The position numbers were made by a program, and so were the translations under genes. The notes under the pieces are model-generated. The model saw nothing but the letters and a program-made list of their open reading frames with translations, had not been told where the DNA came from and did not search any database. Source: Flammeovirgaceae bacterium UBA1842 (GTDB taxonomy: Bacteria; Bacteroidota; Bacteroidia; Cytophagales; Cyclobacteriaceae). From it: a stretch of DNA of 64,000 nucleotides. Every line of letters starts with the position of its first letter. Position 1 is the stretch's first letter. The stretch is taken from positions 1 to 64,000 of the forward strand of contig DDIU01000034.1 in the NCBI GenBank assembly GCA_002338655.1. The letters are read 5' to 3'. Below are positions 1 to 8,070 of the stretch, piece after piece.

Positions 1-98
1 GTAGCAGTCTCCAAAAGGGAAGCCTGCACTAAACTTGGGGATTACCACGCAAACCCATTCGATTGTCATCGAATTGTGTTCGCTCGTAATGACGATAA
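1..98. repeat. Dispersed intergenic repeat with internal palindrome (likely)
   Basis: No coding frame is visible. The segment contains an inverted repeat ATTCGAT-tgtc-ATCGAAT near 57-74, and on the minus strand it reads GTCATTACGAGCGAAC followed by a GGTAATCCCC element. This resembles the palindromic 'GTCATTGCGAGC...GCAATC' repeats scattered through intergenic regions of many bacteria. Only one copy is in the window, so repetition is inferred from resemblance and not shown. The left end may lie outside the window. Confidence 0.4.
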
Positions 99-116
99 GT
101 AAAGTGAGTCGGTGGT

Positions 117-256
117 TAGATGCTAGATATGATTCTTCATTCATCATTTTTAATTCATAATTCGATACTGATTGTTAGTTGTTCGAAACTGGTTGTTAGG
201 TTTACTTACTAAATACCAAGTACTGTATACTGTTTGCTAAATACTGTATACTAATC
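117..256. repeat. Degenerate 7-nt periodic array
   Basis: About twenty consecutive 7-nt units in one register. They start with TAGATGC and TAGATAT, pass through CATTCAT, CATTTTT, AATTCAT and TGTTAGT, and end with ACTAAAT, ACCAAGT, ACTGTAT, ACTGTTT, GCTAAAT, ACTGTAT. Units are degenerate but share a T/A-rich core at a fixed phase. The same unit types recur in the exact array at 6179-6325. There is no coding potential. Confidence 0.55.
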
Positions 257-499
257 AATAAACACGTATTCCTTGGAGGTCAACTTTAAATACTCTAAAT
301 AGACATCATAATAAGCTACCGTCACTTGTCGGATAAGTGTAGTTTTGAACATTAAAGAAAAGTCCGCTCGGGCACATTAATCTTATTTATTCTAAAGAAT
401 ATGAAATTTACTCTGGTGCAAGCATGTTTTGAATAAAAAAAGACAAAATTGTCCGAAAAAAAATCCCTCGTCAGGAACTTCCTTCCATGATTTTTGTTG
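257..499. other. Non-coding spacer upstream of sufB
   Basis: No gene is recognisable. The only structure seen is a small hairpin at 316-342 (CTA, CACTT / AAGTG, TAG, 7-nt loop) followed by TTTT. It could be a weak terminator for a gene left of the window or part of the sufB leader. The rest is A/T-rich without repeats. Confidence 0.4.
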
Positions 500-507
500 T
501 ACATTTG
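500..507 (+). promoter_or_regulatory. Putative -7 box for the suf operon
   Basis: The octamer TACATTTG fits the Bacteroidota -7 consensus TAnnTTTG and lies 33 nt before the sufB start. The expected -33 TTG is not clear at the right spacing (TTC is found instead). No Rrf2/IscR-like operator was recognised. Confidence 0.45.
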
Positions 508-540
508 CAATGCAATTTGAAATTAGTCTAAATAATTATA

Positions 541-1986
541 ATGAGTAAAGACAATCAAATTTTAGAAGAATATAACTCCAAGGAGTACGAACACGGCTGG
601 AGTACAGATATCGAATCCGATCAGGCGCCAGTAGGGCTCTCAGAGGATACCGTTAGGTTTATTTCTGCCAAAAAAGAAGAACCCGAATGGATGTTGGAAT
701 GGCGATTGGATGCCTTTAAAAAATGGCAATCCATGGATGACCCTAAATGGGCAAACGTCAACATTCCTGAAATCAATTATCAAGATATTATTTACTATTC
801 TGCACCTAAGCAGAAACCTAAGTTAGATAGTCTAGATGAAGTTGATCCAGAATTGCGTGAGACTTTTAAAAAGTTAGGCATATCGTTAGATGAGCAAAAA
901 CGACTTACTGGTGTGGCCGTTGATGCAGTTATAGATAGTGTATCGGTTGCTACTACTTTTAAGGTAAAACTTGGTGAGCTCGGCATCATATTCTGTTCGT
1001 TTAGTGAAGCGGTAAGGGAGCATCCTGAGTTAGTAAGGAAGTACTTGGGATCAGTTGTTCCAGCGAATGACAATTACTTTGCTGCTTTAAATTCGGCTGT
1101 ATTTTCAGATGGTTCATTTTGCTACATTCCTAAAGGAGTGCGCTGCCCAATGGAACTGTCCACCTATTTCAGGATCAATGCAGCCAATACCGGGCAATTT
1201 GAAAGAACCTTGATTATCGCTGAAGATGCTTCTTATGTAAGTTATCTGGAGGGGTGTACCGCACCACAACGAGATGAGAACCAACTTCATGCTGCCGTAG
1301 TGGAAATATTTGCTGCTAAAGGTGCTGAAGTAAAGTACTCAACTGTTCAGAACTGGTATCCTGGTGATAAAAACGGAGTGGGTGGAATTTACAATTTTGT
1401 AACCAAAAGAGGCCTTTGTAATGGTGACAACTCAAAGATCTCATGGACACAGGTAGAGACAGGGTCGGCAATTACTTGGAAATATCCATCATGCATTCTT
1501 AAAGGGGATAATTCTGTCGGAGAGTTTTATTCCGTAGCGGTAACCAATAATTACCAACAGGCGGATACAGGTACCAAAATGATCCATATCGGAAAAAACA
1601 CAAAATCTAGGATAGTTTCTAAAGGTGTGTCTATGGGACACTCACAAAATAGCTATCGTGGACAAGTAAAAGTGATGAAACGAGCTGAAGGTGCTAGGAA
1701 TTTTTCACAATGCGACTCACTGTTAATGGGTAACCTTTGTGGAGCTCACACTTTCCCGTATATCGATATTGAAAATAGCACCGCATTGGTAGAGCATGAG
1801 GCCACCACTTCAAAAATTGGTGAAGATCAGATTTTCTACTGTACGCAGCGAGGCATTGATCAAGAAAGTGCAGTGGCACTTATCGTCAATGGCTACTGTA
1901 AGGAGGTGCTGAATCAACTTCCTATGGAATTTGCAGTGGAAGCTCAAAAACTATTGGCCTTGACGCTAGAGGGGTCAGTTGGATAA
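541..1986 (+). CDS. sufB: Fe-S cluster assembly scaffold protein SufB
   Basis: SufB is the cytoplasmic scaffold subunit of the SufBC2D complex, on which Fe-S clusters are assembled before transfer to apoproteins. The 481-residue length is normal for SufB. The C-terminal half carries the conserved beta-helix core with motifs such as YLEGCTAP, WTQVETGSAITWKYPS and the end segment GEDQIFYCTQRGIDQESA. It is the first gene of the sufBCDSE-T run, and a 102-nt spacer separates it from sufC. The ATG at 541 lies 33 nt downstream of a TAnnTTTG box, and the N-terminus matches the family. The order B-C-D-S-E-T without sufA is usual in Bacteroidota. Confidence 0.97.
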   Translation: MSKDNQILEEYNSKEYEHGWSTDIESDQAPVGLSEDTVRFISAKKEEPEWMLEWRLDAFKKWQSMDDPKWANVNIPEINYQDIIYYSAPKQKPKLDSLDEVDPELRETFKKLGISLDEQKRLTGVAVDAVIDSVSVATTFKVKLGELGIIFCSFSEAVREHPELVRKYLGSVVPANDNYFAALNSAVFSDGSFCYIPKGVRCPMELSTYFRINAANTGQFERTLIIAEDASYVSYLEGCTAPQRDENQLHAAVVEIFAAKGAEVKYSTVQNWYPGDKNGVGGIYNFVTKRGLCNGDNSKISWTQVETGSAITWKYPSCILKGDNSVGEFYSVAVTNNYQQADTGTKMIHIGKNTKSRIVSKGVSMGHSQNSYRGQVKVMKRAEGARNFSQCDSLLMGNLCGAHTFPYIDIENSTALVEHEATTSKIGEDQIFYCTQRGIDQESAVALIVNGYCKEVLNQLPMEFAVEAQKLLALTLEGSVG

Positions 1987-1991
1987 CGGGT

Positions 1992-2079
1992 ATCGGTTGA
2001 TCGTAAATCGTTAATCGAAAGTATCAGCCTTTGTCAATAAAAATAACTAAAAACTATAAACCAATAACCATTAACCTAA
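1992..2079. repeat. 7-nt periodic spacer between sufB and sufC
   Basis: The second half shows AAC exactly every 7 nt (2045, 2052, 2059, 2066, 2073), with variable tetranucleotides between. The first half shows TCG at 1993, 2001, 2008 and 2015, so mostly 7-nt spacing. It is non-coding and lies inside the suf operon. It is another degenerate member of the heptad arrays seen at 117-256 and 6179-6325. Confidence 0.5.
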
Positions 2080-2088
2080 TTAAGGAAA

Positions 2089-2847
2089 ATGTTAACAATA
2101 AAAAACCTACATGCTTCGATAGAAGATAAATCAATATTAAAAGGGGTCAACCTTGTGGTTAAACCCGGAGAAGTACATGCCATTATGGGACCAAACGGTT
2201 CAGGAAAAAGTACTTTGGCATCGGTGCTTGCCGGCCGCGAAGATTACGTGGTAACTGCTGGTAGTATAAATTTTCAAGGTAAGGATTTGCTTGAAATGGC
2301 TCCCGAAGAAAGAGCACGCGAAGGCGTATTCCTTGCGTTTCAATACCCAATTGAAATACCTGGCGTAAGCACTACCAATTTTATGAAAACGGCACTAAAC
2401 AAAATTCGTGAGTATAGAGGATTGGAACCACTAGATGCAGTTTCCTTCTTGAAGATCATGAAAGAGAAAATGAAGCTTGTCGAAATTGACCAATCACTAT
2501 TAAGCCGTTCATTGAATGAAGGTTTTTCTGGTGGTGAGAAGAAAAGAAATGAAATATTTCAAATGGCCATGTTGGAACCAACTCTTTCCATACTAGATGA
2601 AACCGATTCTGGATTGGATATCGATGCTTTAAAGGTGGTGGCTAACGGAGTCAATAAATTGAAAAGCAAAGAGAATTCCACTATTGTAGTTACCCACTAC
2701 CAAAGGCTATTGGATTACATCGTACCAGATTTTGTACATGTTTTATACAATGGAAGAATCGTAAAATCCGGCACTAAGGAGCTAGCATTAGAGCTTGAGA
2801 GCAAAGGGTACGATTGGATTAAAGAAGAAGCAGAAGCTACGGTTTAA
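2089..2847 (+). CDS. sufC: Fe-S assembly ATPase SufC
   Basis: This ABC-type ATPase powers conformational change in the SufBCD scaffold. Visible motifs are Walker A GPNGSGKST (about residues 36-44), the signature FSGGEKKRNEI (about 147-157) and Walker B LSILDETDSGLD, with the family's D-E-T-D-S-G-L-D form and a switch His in VVTHYQRLL. The 252-residue length is typical. It is 12 nt upstream of sufD and certainly co-transcribed with it. It has no membrane domain, as expected for a soluble ABC subunit. Confidence 0.97.
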   Translation: MLTIKNLHASIEDKSILKGVNLVVKPGEVHAIMGPNGSGKSTLASVLAGREDYVVTAGSINFQGKDLLEMAPEERAREGVFLAFQYPIEIPGVSTTNFMKTALNKIREYRGLEPLDAVSFLKIMKEKMKLVEIDQSLLSRSLNEGFSGGEKKRNEIFQMAMLEPTLSILDETDSGLDIDALKVVANGVNKLKSKENSTIVVTHYQRLLDYIVPDFVHVLYNGRIVKSGTKELALELESKGYDWIKEEAEATV

Positions 2848-2859
2848 TTATATATATTC

Positions 2860-4176
2860 ATGACTGAAGTTGCAGAAAGAAACATAACATTAGAAGGGTT
2901 ACATGATAGGTTTGGCCAACTTGACGCCATGGTGCCTATTCATAAAATAAGGTCAGAAGCGTTTAATCACCTTAATAACATAGGTCTCCCAAAAGTTAAA
3001 AATGAGGAGTATAAATATACCAACGTTACCAAGGCATTAGAGAAGAATTTCAATTTTGCCCCTGCTGCCTCCCCTTCCAAGATTGAACAAACTACGATTG
3101 ATGAAATTACCTTTGATGGGCTTGACGCTTATAGGTTAGTGTTTATAAATGGACACTTTTCACCTGACCTATCTGATAACATCAACGTAAAGGGGGTCAG
3201 TGTAATGAACGTGGCAAAGGCCATTGAAAACATTGACAAGGATTTCCTAAAACATTTTGGTACTGTAAGCAGCAAAAATGACGATGCTTTTTTTGCATTG
3301 AATACTAGCCTTACAGAAGATGGAGCCTATATTAATATAGCAGATAATGTGGTCCTGGATAAACCGTTGGCACTTTGTTTTATTATTGATTCTTCAGACA
3401 AATCGACCTATACTACCTCAAGGAACCTAATCGTAACGGGTGTCAATAGTCAGGTGGATATTTTGGAGATATTTGCCACCCAAGGATCAGAAGGCAGCTT
3501 TTCAAACACTGCTACGGAGATAGTGGTGGGCGAAAATGCACATGTCAATTTTTATAAAATCCAAAACAATAAAGAAAATGCCTATCAAGTAGACACTACT
3601 CAGGTAAGTCAGAGCAGATCTAGTGTGTTTTCAACCTACACATTTACATTGAATGGTGCCATCATTAGAAACAACCTCAATGTTGCTATTGCTGGCGAAG
3701 GGTGTGAATCTCACATGTATGGCCTTTATGTTGTGGATGATAAAACACATATTGACAACCATACCGTTGCCGATCATATAAGCCCCAATTCGTTTAGTAA
3801 TGAATTGTATAAAGGTATTCTTGAAGATAATGCCAAGGCGGTATTCAATGGCAAAGTGTTTGTCCGTAAGGAAGCACAAAAAACCAATGCCTTCCAATCC
3901 AATAAAAACATACTGCTATCAGATACAGCAGTAATAAACACTAAGCCGCAATTGGAAATTTGGGCTGATGATGTGAAATGCACCCATGGGTGTACTACTG
4001 GTCAGCTGGATGATGAAGCTCTGTTTTACCTAAGATCTCGTGGACTGGATAAAGACCATGCAAGGTCATTTTTACTATATGCTTTTGCAATTGAGGTTAT
4101 AGAACAGGTGAAATTGGATCCTTTAAAGGAATATCTAAAACATATCATTTCAGAAAGATTGCATAAAGACTTTTAA
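2860..4176 (+). CDS. sufD: Fe-S assembly protein SufD
   Basis: SufD is the paralogue of SufB and the second beta-helix subunit of the SufBC2D scaffold; it is needed for iron acquisition by the complex. The 438 residues end with the conserved segment KCTHGCTTGQLDDEALFYLRSR, which is diagnostic for the SufB/SufD C-terminal core; the first part of that motif, CTHGCTTGQLD, holds the conserved His. The N-terminal region is variable, as usual. It lies between sufC (12-nt gap) and sufS (2-nt gap). Confidence 0.95.
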   Translation: MTEVAERNITLEGLHDRFGQLDAMVPIHKIRSEAFNHLNNIGLPKVKNEEYKYTNVTKALEKNFNFAPAASPSKIEQTTIDEITFDGLDAYRLVFINGHFSPDLSDNINVKGVSVMNVAKAIENIDKDFLKHFGTVSSKNDDAFFALNTSLTEDGAYINIADNVVLDKPLALCFIIDSSDKSTYTTSRNLIVTGVNSQVDILEIFATQGSEGSFSNTATEIVVGENAHVNFYKIQNNKENAYQVDTTQVSQSRSSVFSTYTFTLNGAIIRNNLNVAIAGEGCESHMYGLYVVDDKTHIDNHTVADHISPNSFSNELYKGILEDNAKAVFNGKVFVRKEAQKTNAFQSNKNILLSDTAVINTKPQLEIWADDVKCTHGCTTGQLDDEALFYLRSRGLDKDHARSFLLYAFAIEVIEQVKLDPLKEYLKHIISERLHKDF

Positions 4177-4178
4177 AA

Positions 4179-5420
4179 ATGGCAGATGTGAGCAACATTA
4201 ATGGTATCAATGTCGAGGCCATAAGAACCCAATTCCCAGTATTGGATCAAATGGTAAATGGGAAACCATTGGCCTATTTTGATAATGCGGCTACAAATCA
4301 GAAACCCACTTCAGTAATAAAGGCACTTGAGCAATATTATGAAGGCTACAATGCCAATATTCACAGAGGGATTCACACTTTAGCTGAAAAAGCCACTAAG
4401 GCTTTCGAAGATACAAGGACAACCCTCGGTAAATTTATAAATGCAGCAGAACCTGAAGAAATCATTTTTACTAAAGGCACTACCGAAAGCATAAATCTGG
4501 TGGCTGCCACTTTTGGAAGGAAATTCATCAGTAATGGCGATGAAATAATCATCAGTGGGTTGGAGCATCATTCCAATATTGTGCCTTGGCAATTAGTTGC
4601 AGAAGAAAATGGCGCCAAAATCAGAGTGATTGATGTGCTGGACAATGGCACTTTGGACATACGTCAATTCAAATCATTACTCTCATCCAAAACCAAACTG
4701 GTTGCCGTTAACCACGCTTCCAACAGCTTAGGCACTATCAACCCGATTGATGAAATTATTGCCTTGGCACATGAAGTGGGTGCAAAAGTCTTAATTGATG
4801 GGGCTCAAGCCACCGCCCACCTTGACATTGATGTTCAGGCATTGGATTGTGATTTTTATGCCTTGTCGGCACACAAATGTTATGGCCCTACTGGAACAGG
4901 AGCCTTATACGGTAAAAGGGAGTTGCTTGAAGCAATGCCCCCCTATCAAGGTGGTGGTGAGATGATCAAAGACGTATCGTTTGAGAAAACCACTTATAAT
5001 GATATCCCTTACAAGTTTGAAGCAGGTACGCCTAACATTGGTGATGTCATTGCTTTTAAGTCAGCGTTGGATTTCATCACTGAAGTAGGAAAAAGCAATA
5101 TTGCAGCGCATGAAAATGATCTGCTGCAATATGCAAGAGAGAAGGCCTTACAAATACCAGGCTTGCGTATTATTGGAGATTCTGATAATAAACTAAGTGT
5201 ATTATCCTTCATAGTTGAGGGCATCCACCCGTTTGATATTGGCCAGATGCTTGATGCCAGCGGCATAGCTGTACGAACAGGGCATCATTGTACCCAACCA
5301 TTGATGGAGAGATTTAAAATTGAAGGAACTGTAAGAGCGTCCTTTGCTGTTTACAATACCAAAGTGGAAATTGACAGAATGATTGAATCACTTCATCGTA
5401 TTGTAAAATTTTTGAAGTAA
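4179..5420 (+). CDS. sufS: Cysteine desulfurase SufS
   Basis: This PLP enzyme takes sulfur from L-cysteine as a persulfide and hands it to SufE for cluster assembly. The PLP lysine is K233 in LSAHKCYGPTGTG, and the persulfide-forming cysteine is C371 in VRTGHHCTQPLM, the group II desulfurase form. The substrate/PLP motif GLEHHSNIVPW is present. The length of 413 is typical. Its stop overlaps the sufE start by one nucleotide (TAATG), so translational coupling is likely. Confidence 0.96.
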   Translation: MADVSNINGINVEAIRTQFPVLDQMVNGKPLAYFDNAATNQKPTSVIKALEQYYEGYNANIHRGIHTLAEKATKAFEDTRTTLGKFINAAEPEEIIFTKGTTESINLVAATFGRKFISNGDEIIISGLEHHSNIVPWQLVAEENGAKIRVIDVLDNGTLDIRQFKSLLSSKTKLVAVNHASNSLGTINPIDEIIALAHEVGAKVLIDGAQATAHLDIDVQALDCDFYALSAHKCYGPTGTGALYGKRELLEAMPPYQGGGEMIKDVSFEKTTYNDIPYKFEAGTPNIGDVIAFKSALDFITEVGKSNIAAHENDLLQYAREKALQIPGLRIIGDSDNKLSVLSFIVEGIHPFDIGQMLDASGIAVRTGHHCTQPLMERFKIEGTVRASFAVYNTKVEIDRMIESLHRIVKFLK

Positions 5421-5854
5421 TGTCACAGTCGATCAAAGAAGTACAAGAAGAGATAATAGAAGAGTTTGGCATTCTGGATGGTGACATGGAAATGACAAAT
5501 TTCTATGTAATGGAACTTGGTCAAAAGTTGCCAGAGTTCAATGAAGAAAATAAAACGGAAGAAAACATTGTTAAAGGATGTCAATCTAAAGTTTGGTTGA
5601 CAGCCGAACTCAATGGTGATCGCATTAATTATCAAGCCGATAGTAATACCGCCATTACAAAAGGGCTGGTGAGTTTATTGGTGAGAATATTTTCAGGGCA
5701 GAAAGCCGATGATATTATAGAAAGTGAACTTTTCTTCCCACAAAAAATAGGAATGGAGCGATTCATTGGTACCCAAAGGTCCAATGGATTTGGTGCCATG
5801 ATTAAACAAATGAAATTGTATGCCCTTGCATATAAAAGCAAAATAGAGTTATGA
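5420..5854 (+). CDS. sufE: Sulfur acceptor protein SufE
   Basis: SufE receives the persulfide from SufS and passes it to SufB. The acceptor cysteine is C54 in IVKGCQSKVWL, the exact family motif. The 144-residue length is normal. The start overlaps the sufS stop by one base, and its own end overlaps the next gene by four bases (ATGA), so B-C-D-S-E-T is one transcription unit. Confidence 0.95.
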   Translation: MSQSIKEVQEEIIEEFGILDGDMEMTNFYVMELGQKLPEFNEENKTEENIVKGCQSKVWLTAELNGDRINYQADSNTAITKGLVSLLVRIFSGQKADDIIESELFFPQKIGMERFIGTQRSNGFGAMIKQMKLYALAYKSKIEL

Positions 5855-6177
5855 GTGAAGTCAAAGAAGCTGAATCAACACTAAGGGACAAGGTTCTTGA
5901 AGCTTTTAAAACCGTATATGATCCCGAAATACCCGTAGATGTTTATGAACTAGGCCTTATCTATGAGGTTACTATTCATCCTGTTAATAGTGTCTATGTT
6001 TTGATGACCCTTACATCACCCAACTGCCCCTCAGCGGAAGCCATTCCAGCGGAAGTAGAAGAAGCAATTAGGAAAATTGAGGGTGTAAATGAAGTCAATG
6101 TAGAAGTGACCTTTGATCCACCTTACTCACAAGATATGATGTCCGAAGCTGCCAAATTGGAACTAGGATTTTTATGA
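5851..6177 (+). CDS. sufT: SufT-type Fe-S assembly factor (DUF59/MIP18)
   Basis: This small MIP18/DUF59 protein assists Fe-S cluster maturation or delivery under high demand. Visible motifs are DPEIPVDVYELGLIYEV (about residues 24-40) and LTSPNCPSAEAIP, whose cysteine is conserved in the family, followed by the VEVTFDPPYSQDMMSE end. It is 108 residues and lies within the suf operon, which supports SufT over PaaD. It is the last suf gene and is followed directly by the heptad array. Confidence 0.9.
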   Translation: MSEVKEAESTLRDKVLEAFKTVYDPEIPVDVYELGLIYEVTIHPVNSVYVLMTLTSPNCPSAEAIPAEVEEAIRKIEGVNEVNVEVTFDPPYSQDMMSEAAKLELGFL

Positions 6178-6178
6178 A

Positions 6179-6325
6179 TTAGATATTAGATGTTAGATGC
6201 TAGATGCTAGATGCTAGATGTTAGATGTTAGATAACTACTTACTACTAAATACTTACTACTAAATACTTACTACTTACTACTTACTACTAAATACCAATT
6301 ACTAAATACCAAATACTAAATACCA
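6179..6325. repeat. Perfect-register 7-nt repeat array (21 units)
   Basis: The array is 147 nt, or 21 heptads without a register break, starting one nucleotide after the sufT stop codon and ending four nucleotides before the next start codon. Units 1-8 are TTAGATA, TTAGATG or CTAGATG. Units 9-21 are ACTACTT, ACTACTA, AATACTT, AATACCA, ATTACTA or AATACTA. So there are two sub-blocks of related sequence in one phase. It has no spacer/repeat alternation as in CRISPR and no coding sense. Its function is unknown. Confidence 0.9.
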
Positions 6326-6329
6326 TAAT

Positions 6330-6746
6330 ATGTATCCAGAAGAACTAGTAGCCCCCATGAGAACTGATTTAACATCAGTTGGTTTTAAAGAATTGAAAAC
6401 TGGGCAAGATGTAGATAATCATTTGACAGACCATAAAGGAACATCTTTGGTGGTAGTCAATTCAGTGTGTGGCTGTGCAGCCGGAGCTGCCCGACCGGGC
6501 ATCAAATGGGCTGTAGAGCACAGTGCCAAGAAGCCAACTAATCTAACCACAGTATTTGCTGGGGTAGATCAGGATGCGGTAGCTAAAGTGAGACAATATA
6601 CTTTACCATACCCTCCTTCTTCTCCATCAATAGCTTTGTTTAAAGATGGTGAGTTGGTACACTTCGTTGAAAGACACCATATTGAAGGAAGAACTGCCGA
6701 GATGATCGGAAACCATTTGGTTGAAGTATTTAATGAATACTGCTAA
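6330..6746 (+). CDS. BrxA/BrxB family bacilliredoxin
   Basis: This thioredoxin-fold protein of the YphP/YqiW (DUF1094) family removes bacillithiol mixed disulfides from proteins in organisms that make bacillithiol; some homologues act as weak disulfide isomerases. The motif SVCGCAAG (CxC, about residues 46-53) followed by ARPG is diagnostic, as are the start MYPEELVAPMR and the segment PYPPSSPSIALF with a cis-Pro. At 138 residues it has the usual length. It is set apart from suf by the heptad array but lies in the same direction, and it ends in a strong terminator. No bacillithiol synthesis genes are visible here. Confidence 0.92.
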   Translation: MYPEELVAPMRTDLTSVGFKELKTGQDVDNHLTDHKGTSLVVVNSVCGCAAGAARPGIKWAVEHSAKKPTNLTTVFAGVDQDAVAKVRQYTLPYPPSSPSIALFKDGELVHFVERHHIEGRTAEMIGNHLVEVFNEYC

Positions 6747-6770
6747 AAGATCAGATTCCAATTAAAATTG

Positions 6771-6801
6771 AAAGAAGCCATCTCAAAAGGATGGCTTCTT
6801 T
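6771..6801. terminator. Intrinsic terminator after the bacilliredoxin gene
   Basis: A 12-bp perfect stem, AAAGAAGCCATC / GATGGCTTCTTT, with a 7-nt loop. The terminal T/A pairs make it usable in both directions, so it probably also stops the converging transcript of the gene ending at 6904. Confidence 0.85.
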
Positions 6802-6903
6802 GTTGTGCCTATATGGTTTAATTGGAGTCTCAATGCAATTAAAGCATTGCCGATCTCTCTGTGGTTTCTCCGCGTACTCTGTGGTTCTAATTCACTACCA
6901 GAA

Positions 6904-8052
6904 TTAAAACCGTTTTGCACTCAAAAATTCAATTGGATTTGTAGTTCTACCCTCGATAGCCAGATTAGCAAGAATCTCCCCTACTACAGGCGCAAATTTA
7001 AATCCATGGCCACTAAATCCGGTAGCTATGACCACGTCTTTATCATAATCTGGAAGAAAATCAATTATAAAATTTTCGTCCGGTGAATTGGTGTAAATAC
7101 AGGTTTTCGTGTCAATGAATGTCTTCATTTCCTTTGAAAAACACTTTCTGGCTATGGTTTGTAACGTCATTAGATCCAATTCATTAGAATTTCTATCCAT
7201 AGTCTCAGGATCTGTGGTTTCGCCAGGGAAATGATGTCCGAACTTTAAGCCTTTTGGGCCATCAAAATGATCACCTTCCATATAAGGGAATCCATAATAG
7301 ATCCCCTCATTATTTTCTGCTGTCATTACCCAACAAGGGCAATTATCCAAAGCGAAAATTGCCTTGTCCTCAGGTTCCACCCAGCCAATTACTTGTCTCG
7401 TCACTTCCAATTCAAAATCGTTAGGTACAATCTTCTTAACCCAAGGACCCGCTGTAATAATTAATTTCTCAGCGGTGTAGCTACCTTTATCTGTAGTCAC
7501 TGTTACCCCAGTGTCATTTCTAGTCCAGTTCAATACCTTTTCATTTGACTTGAGTTGCGCGCCATTTCTTATGGAGTGTTCGGCAAAAAGTTTAATAGCC
7601 ACATCTGGTAATAAAAACCCAGCATCTGGCTCCAGCAGCACCTCATAATCAGCAGGTATTTTAAATTGTGGAAACTGGGCCTGTACTCTACTTGCCTTTA
7701 TCTCTTCAACGTTAATATTATAATTAATCGAGGCGTTACGGACTCCTTTGATAATTGCACTATCAGATAAGCCAGCATATAATAACCCTGTTTTATAATA
7801 CAATTTACTGCCAGTTGTTTTTTCAAAATCCTTCCAGCTTTCATAAGCTGTTTCCAACAAGGGGATATAATCAGGGTGCTCAAAATAGGCTTTTCTAATG
7901 ATCCTCGACTGACCAGAGTGCGAACTCAATTCATTGACAATATCAAATTGCTCAATACCCAACACGCTATAACCTCTTCTTGCCAATTGATAGCAAGCTG
8001 ATGAACCCATGGTGCCCACCCCAATTACAATAACATCGTAGGTTGCTTTCAT
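6904..8052 (-). CDS. Monomeric sarcosine oxidase / N-methyltryptophan oxidase family flavoenzyme
   Basis: This FAD-dependent amine oxidase of the MSOX/SolA/PIPOX family oxidises secondary N-methyl amino acids, producing H2O2. The FAD dinucleotide motif is VIVIGVGTMGSSACYQLARR near residue 7. The cysteine expected to bind flavin covalently is seen in KTCIYTNSPDENFIID (about residue 316), and the end GFSGHGFKFAPVVGE is conserved. Its 382 residues are typical. The exact substrate cannot be told from sequence. It lies 18 nt downstream of the antiporter gene on the same strand and may be co-transcribed with it. Confidence 0.85.
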   Translation of the reverse strand: MKATYDVIVIGVGTMGSSACYQLARRGYSVLGIEQFDIVNELSSHSGQSRIIRKAYFEHPDYIPLLETAYESWKDFEKTTGSKLYYKTGLLYAGLSDSAIIKGVRNASINYNINVEEIKASRVQAQFPQFKIPADYEVLLEPDAGFLLPDVAIKLFAEHSIRNGAQLKSNEKVLNWTRNDTGVTVTTDKGSYTAEKLIITAGPWVKKIVPNDFELEVTRQVIGWVEPEDKAIFALDNCPCWVMTAENNEGIYYGFPYMEGDHFDGPKGLKFGHHFPGETTDPETMDRNSNELDLMTLQTIARKCFSKEMKTFIDTKTCIYTNSPDENFIIDFLPDYDKDVVIATGFSGHGFKFAPVVGEILANLAIEGRTTNPIEFLSAKRF

Positions 8053-8070
8053 TGGGTAAGTTTTAGAATA

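Noticed and set aside
6179..6325. CRISPR array or minisatellite-coded peptide
   Set aside because: The units are 7 nt with no spacers, and no cas genes are present. The frame carries no sensible protein.
6805..7086. Plus-strand ORF of 93 codons after the terminator
   Set aside because: It is antisense to the conserved C-terminus of the sarcosine-oxidase-like gene, with no recognisable motif.
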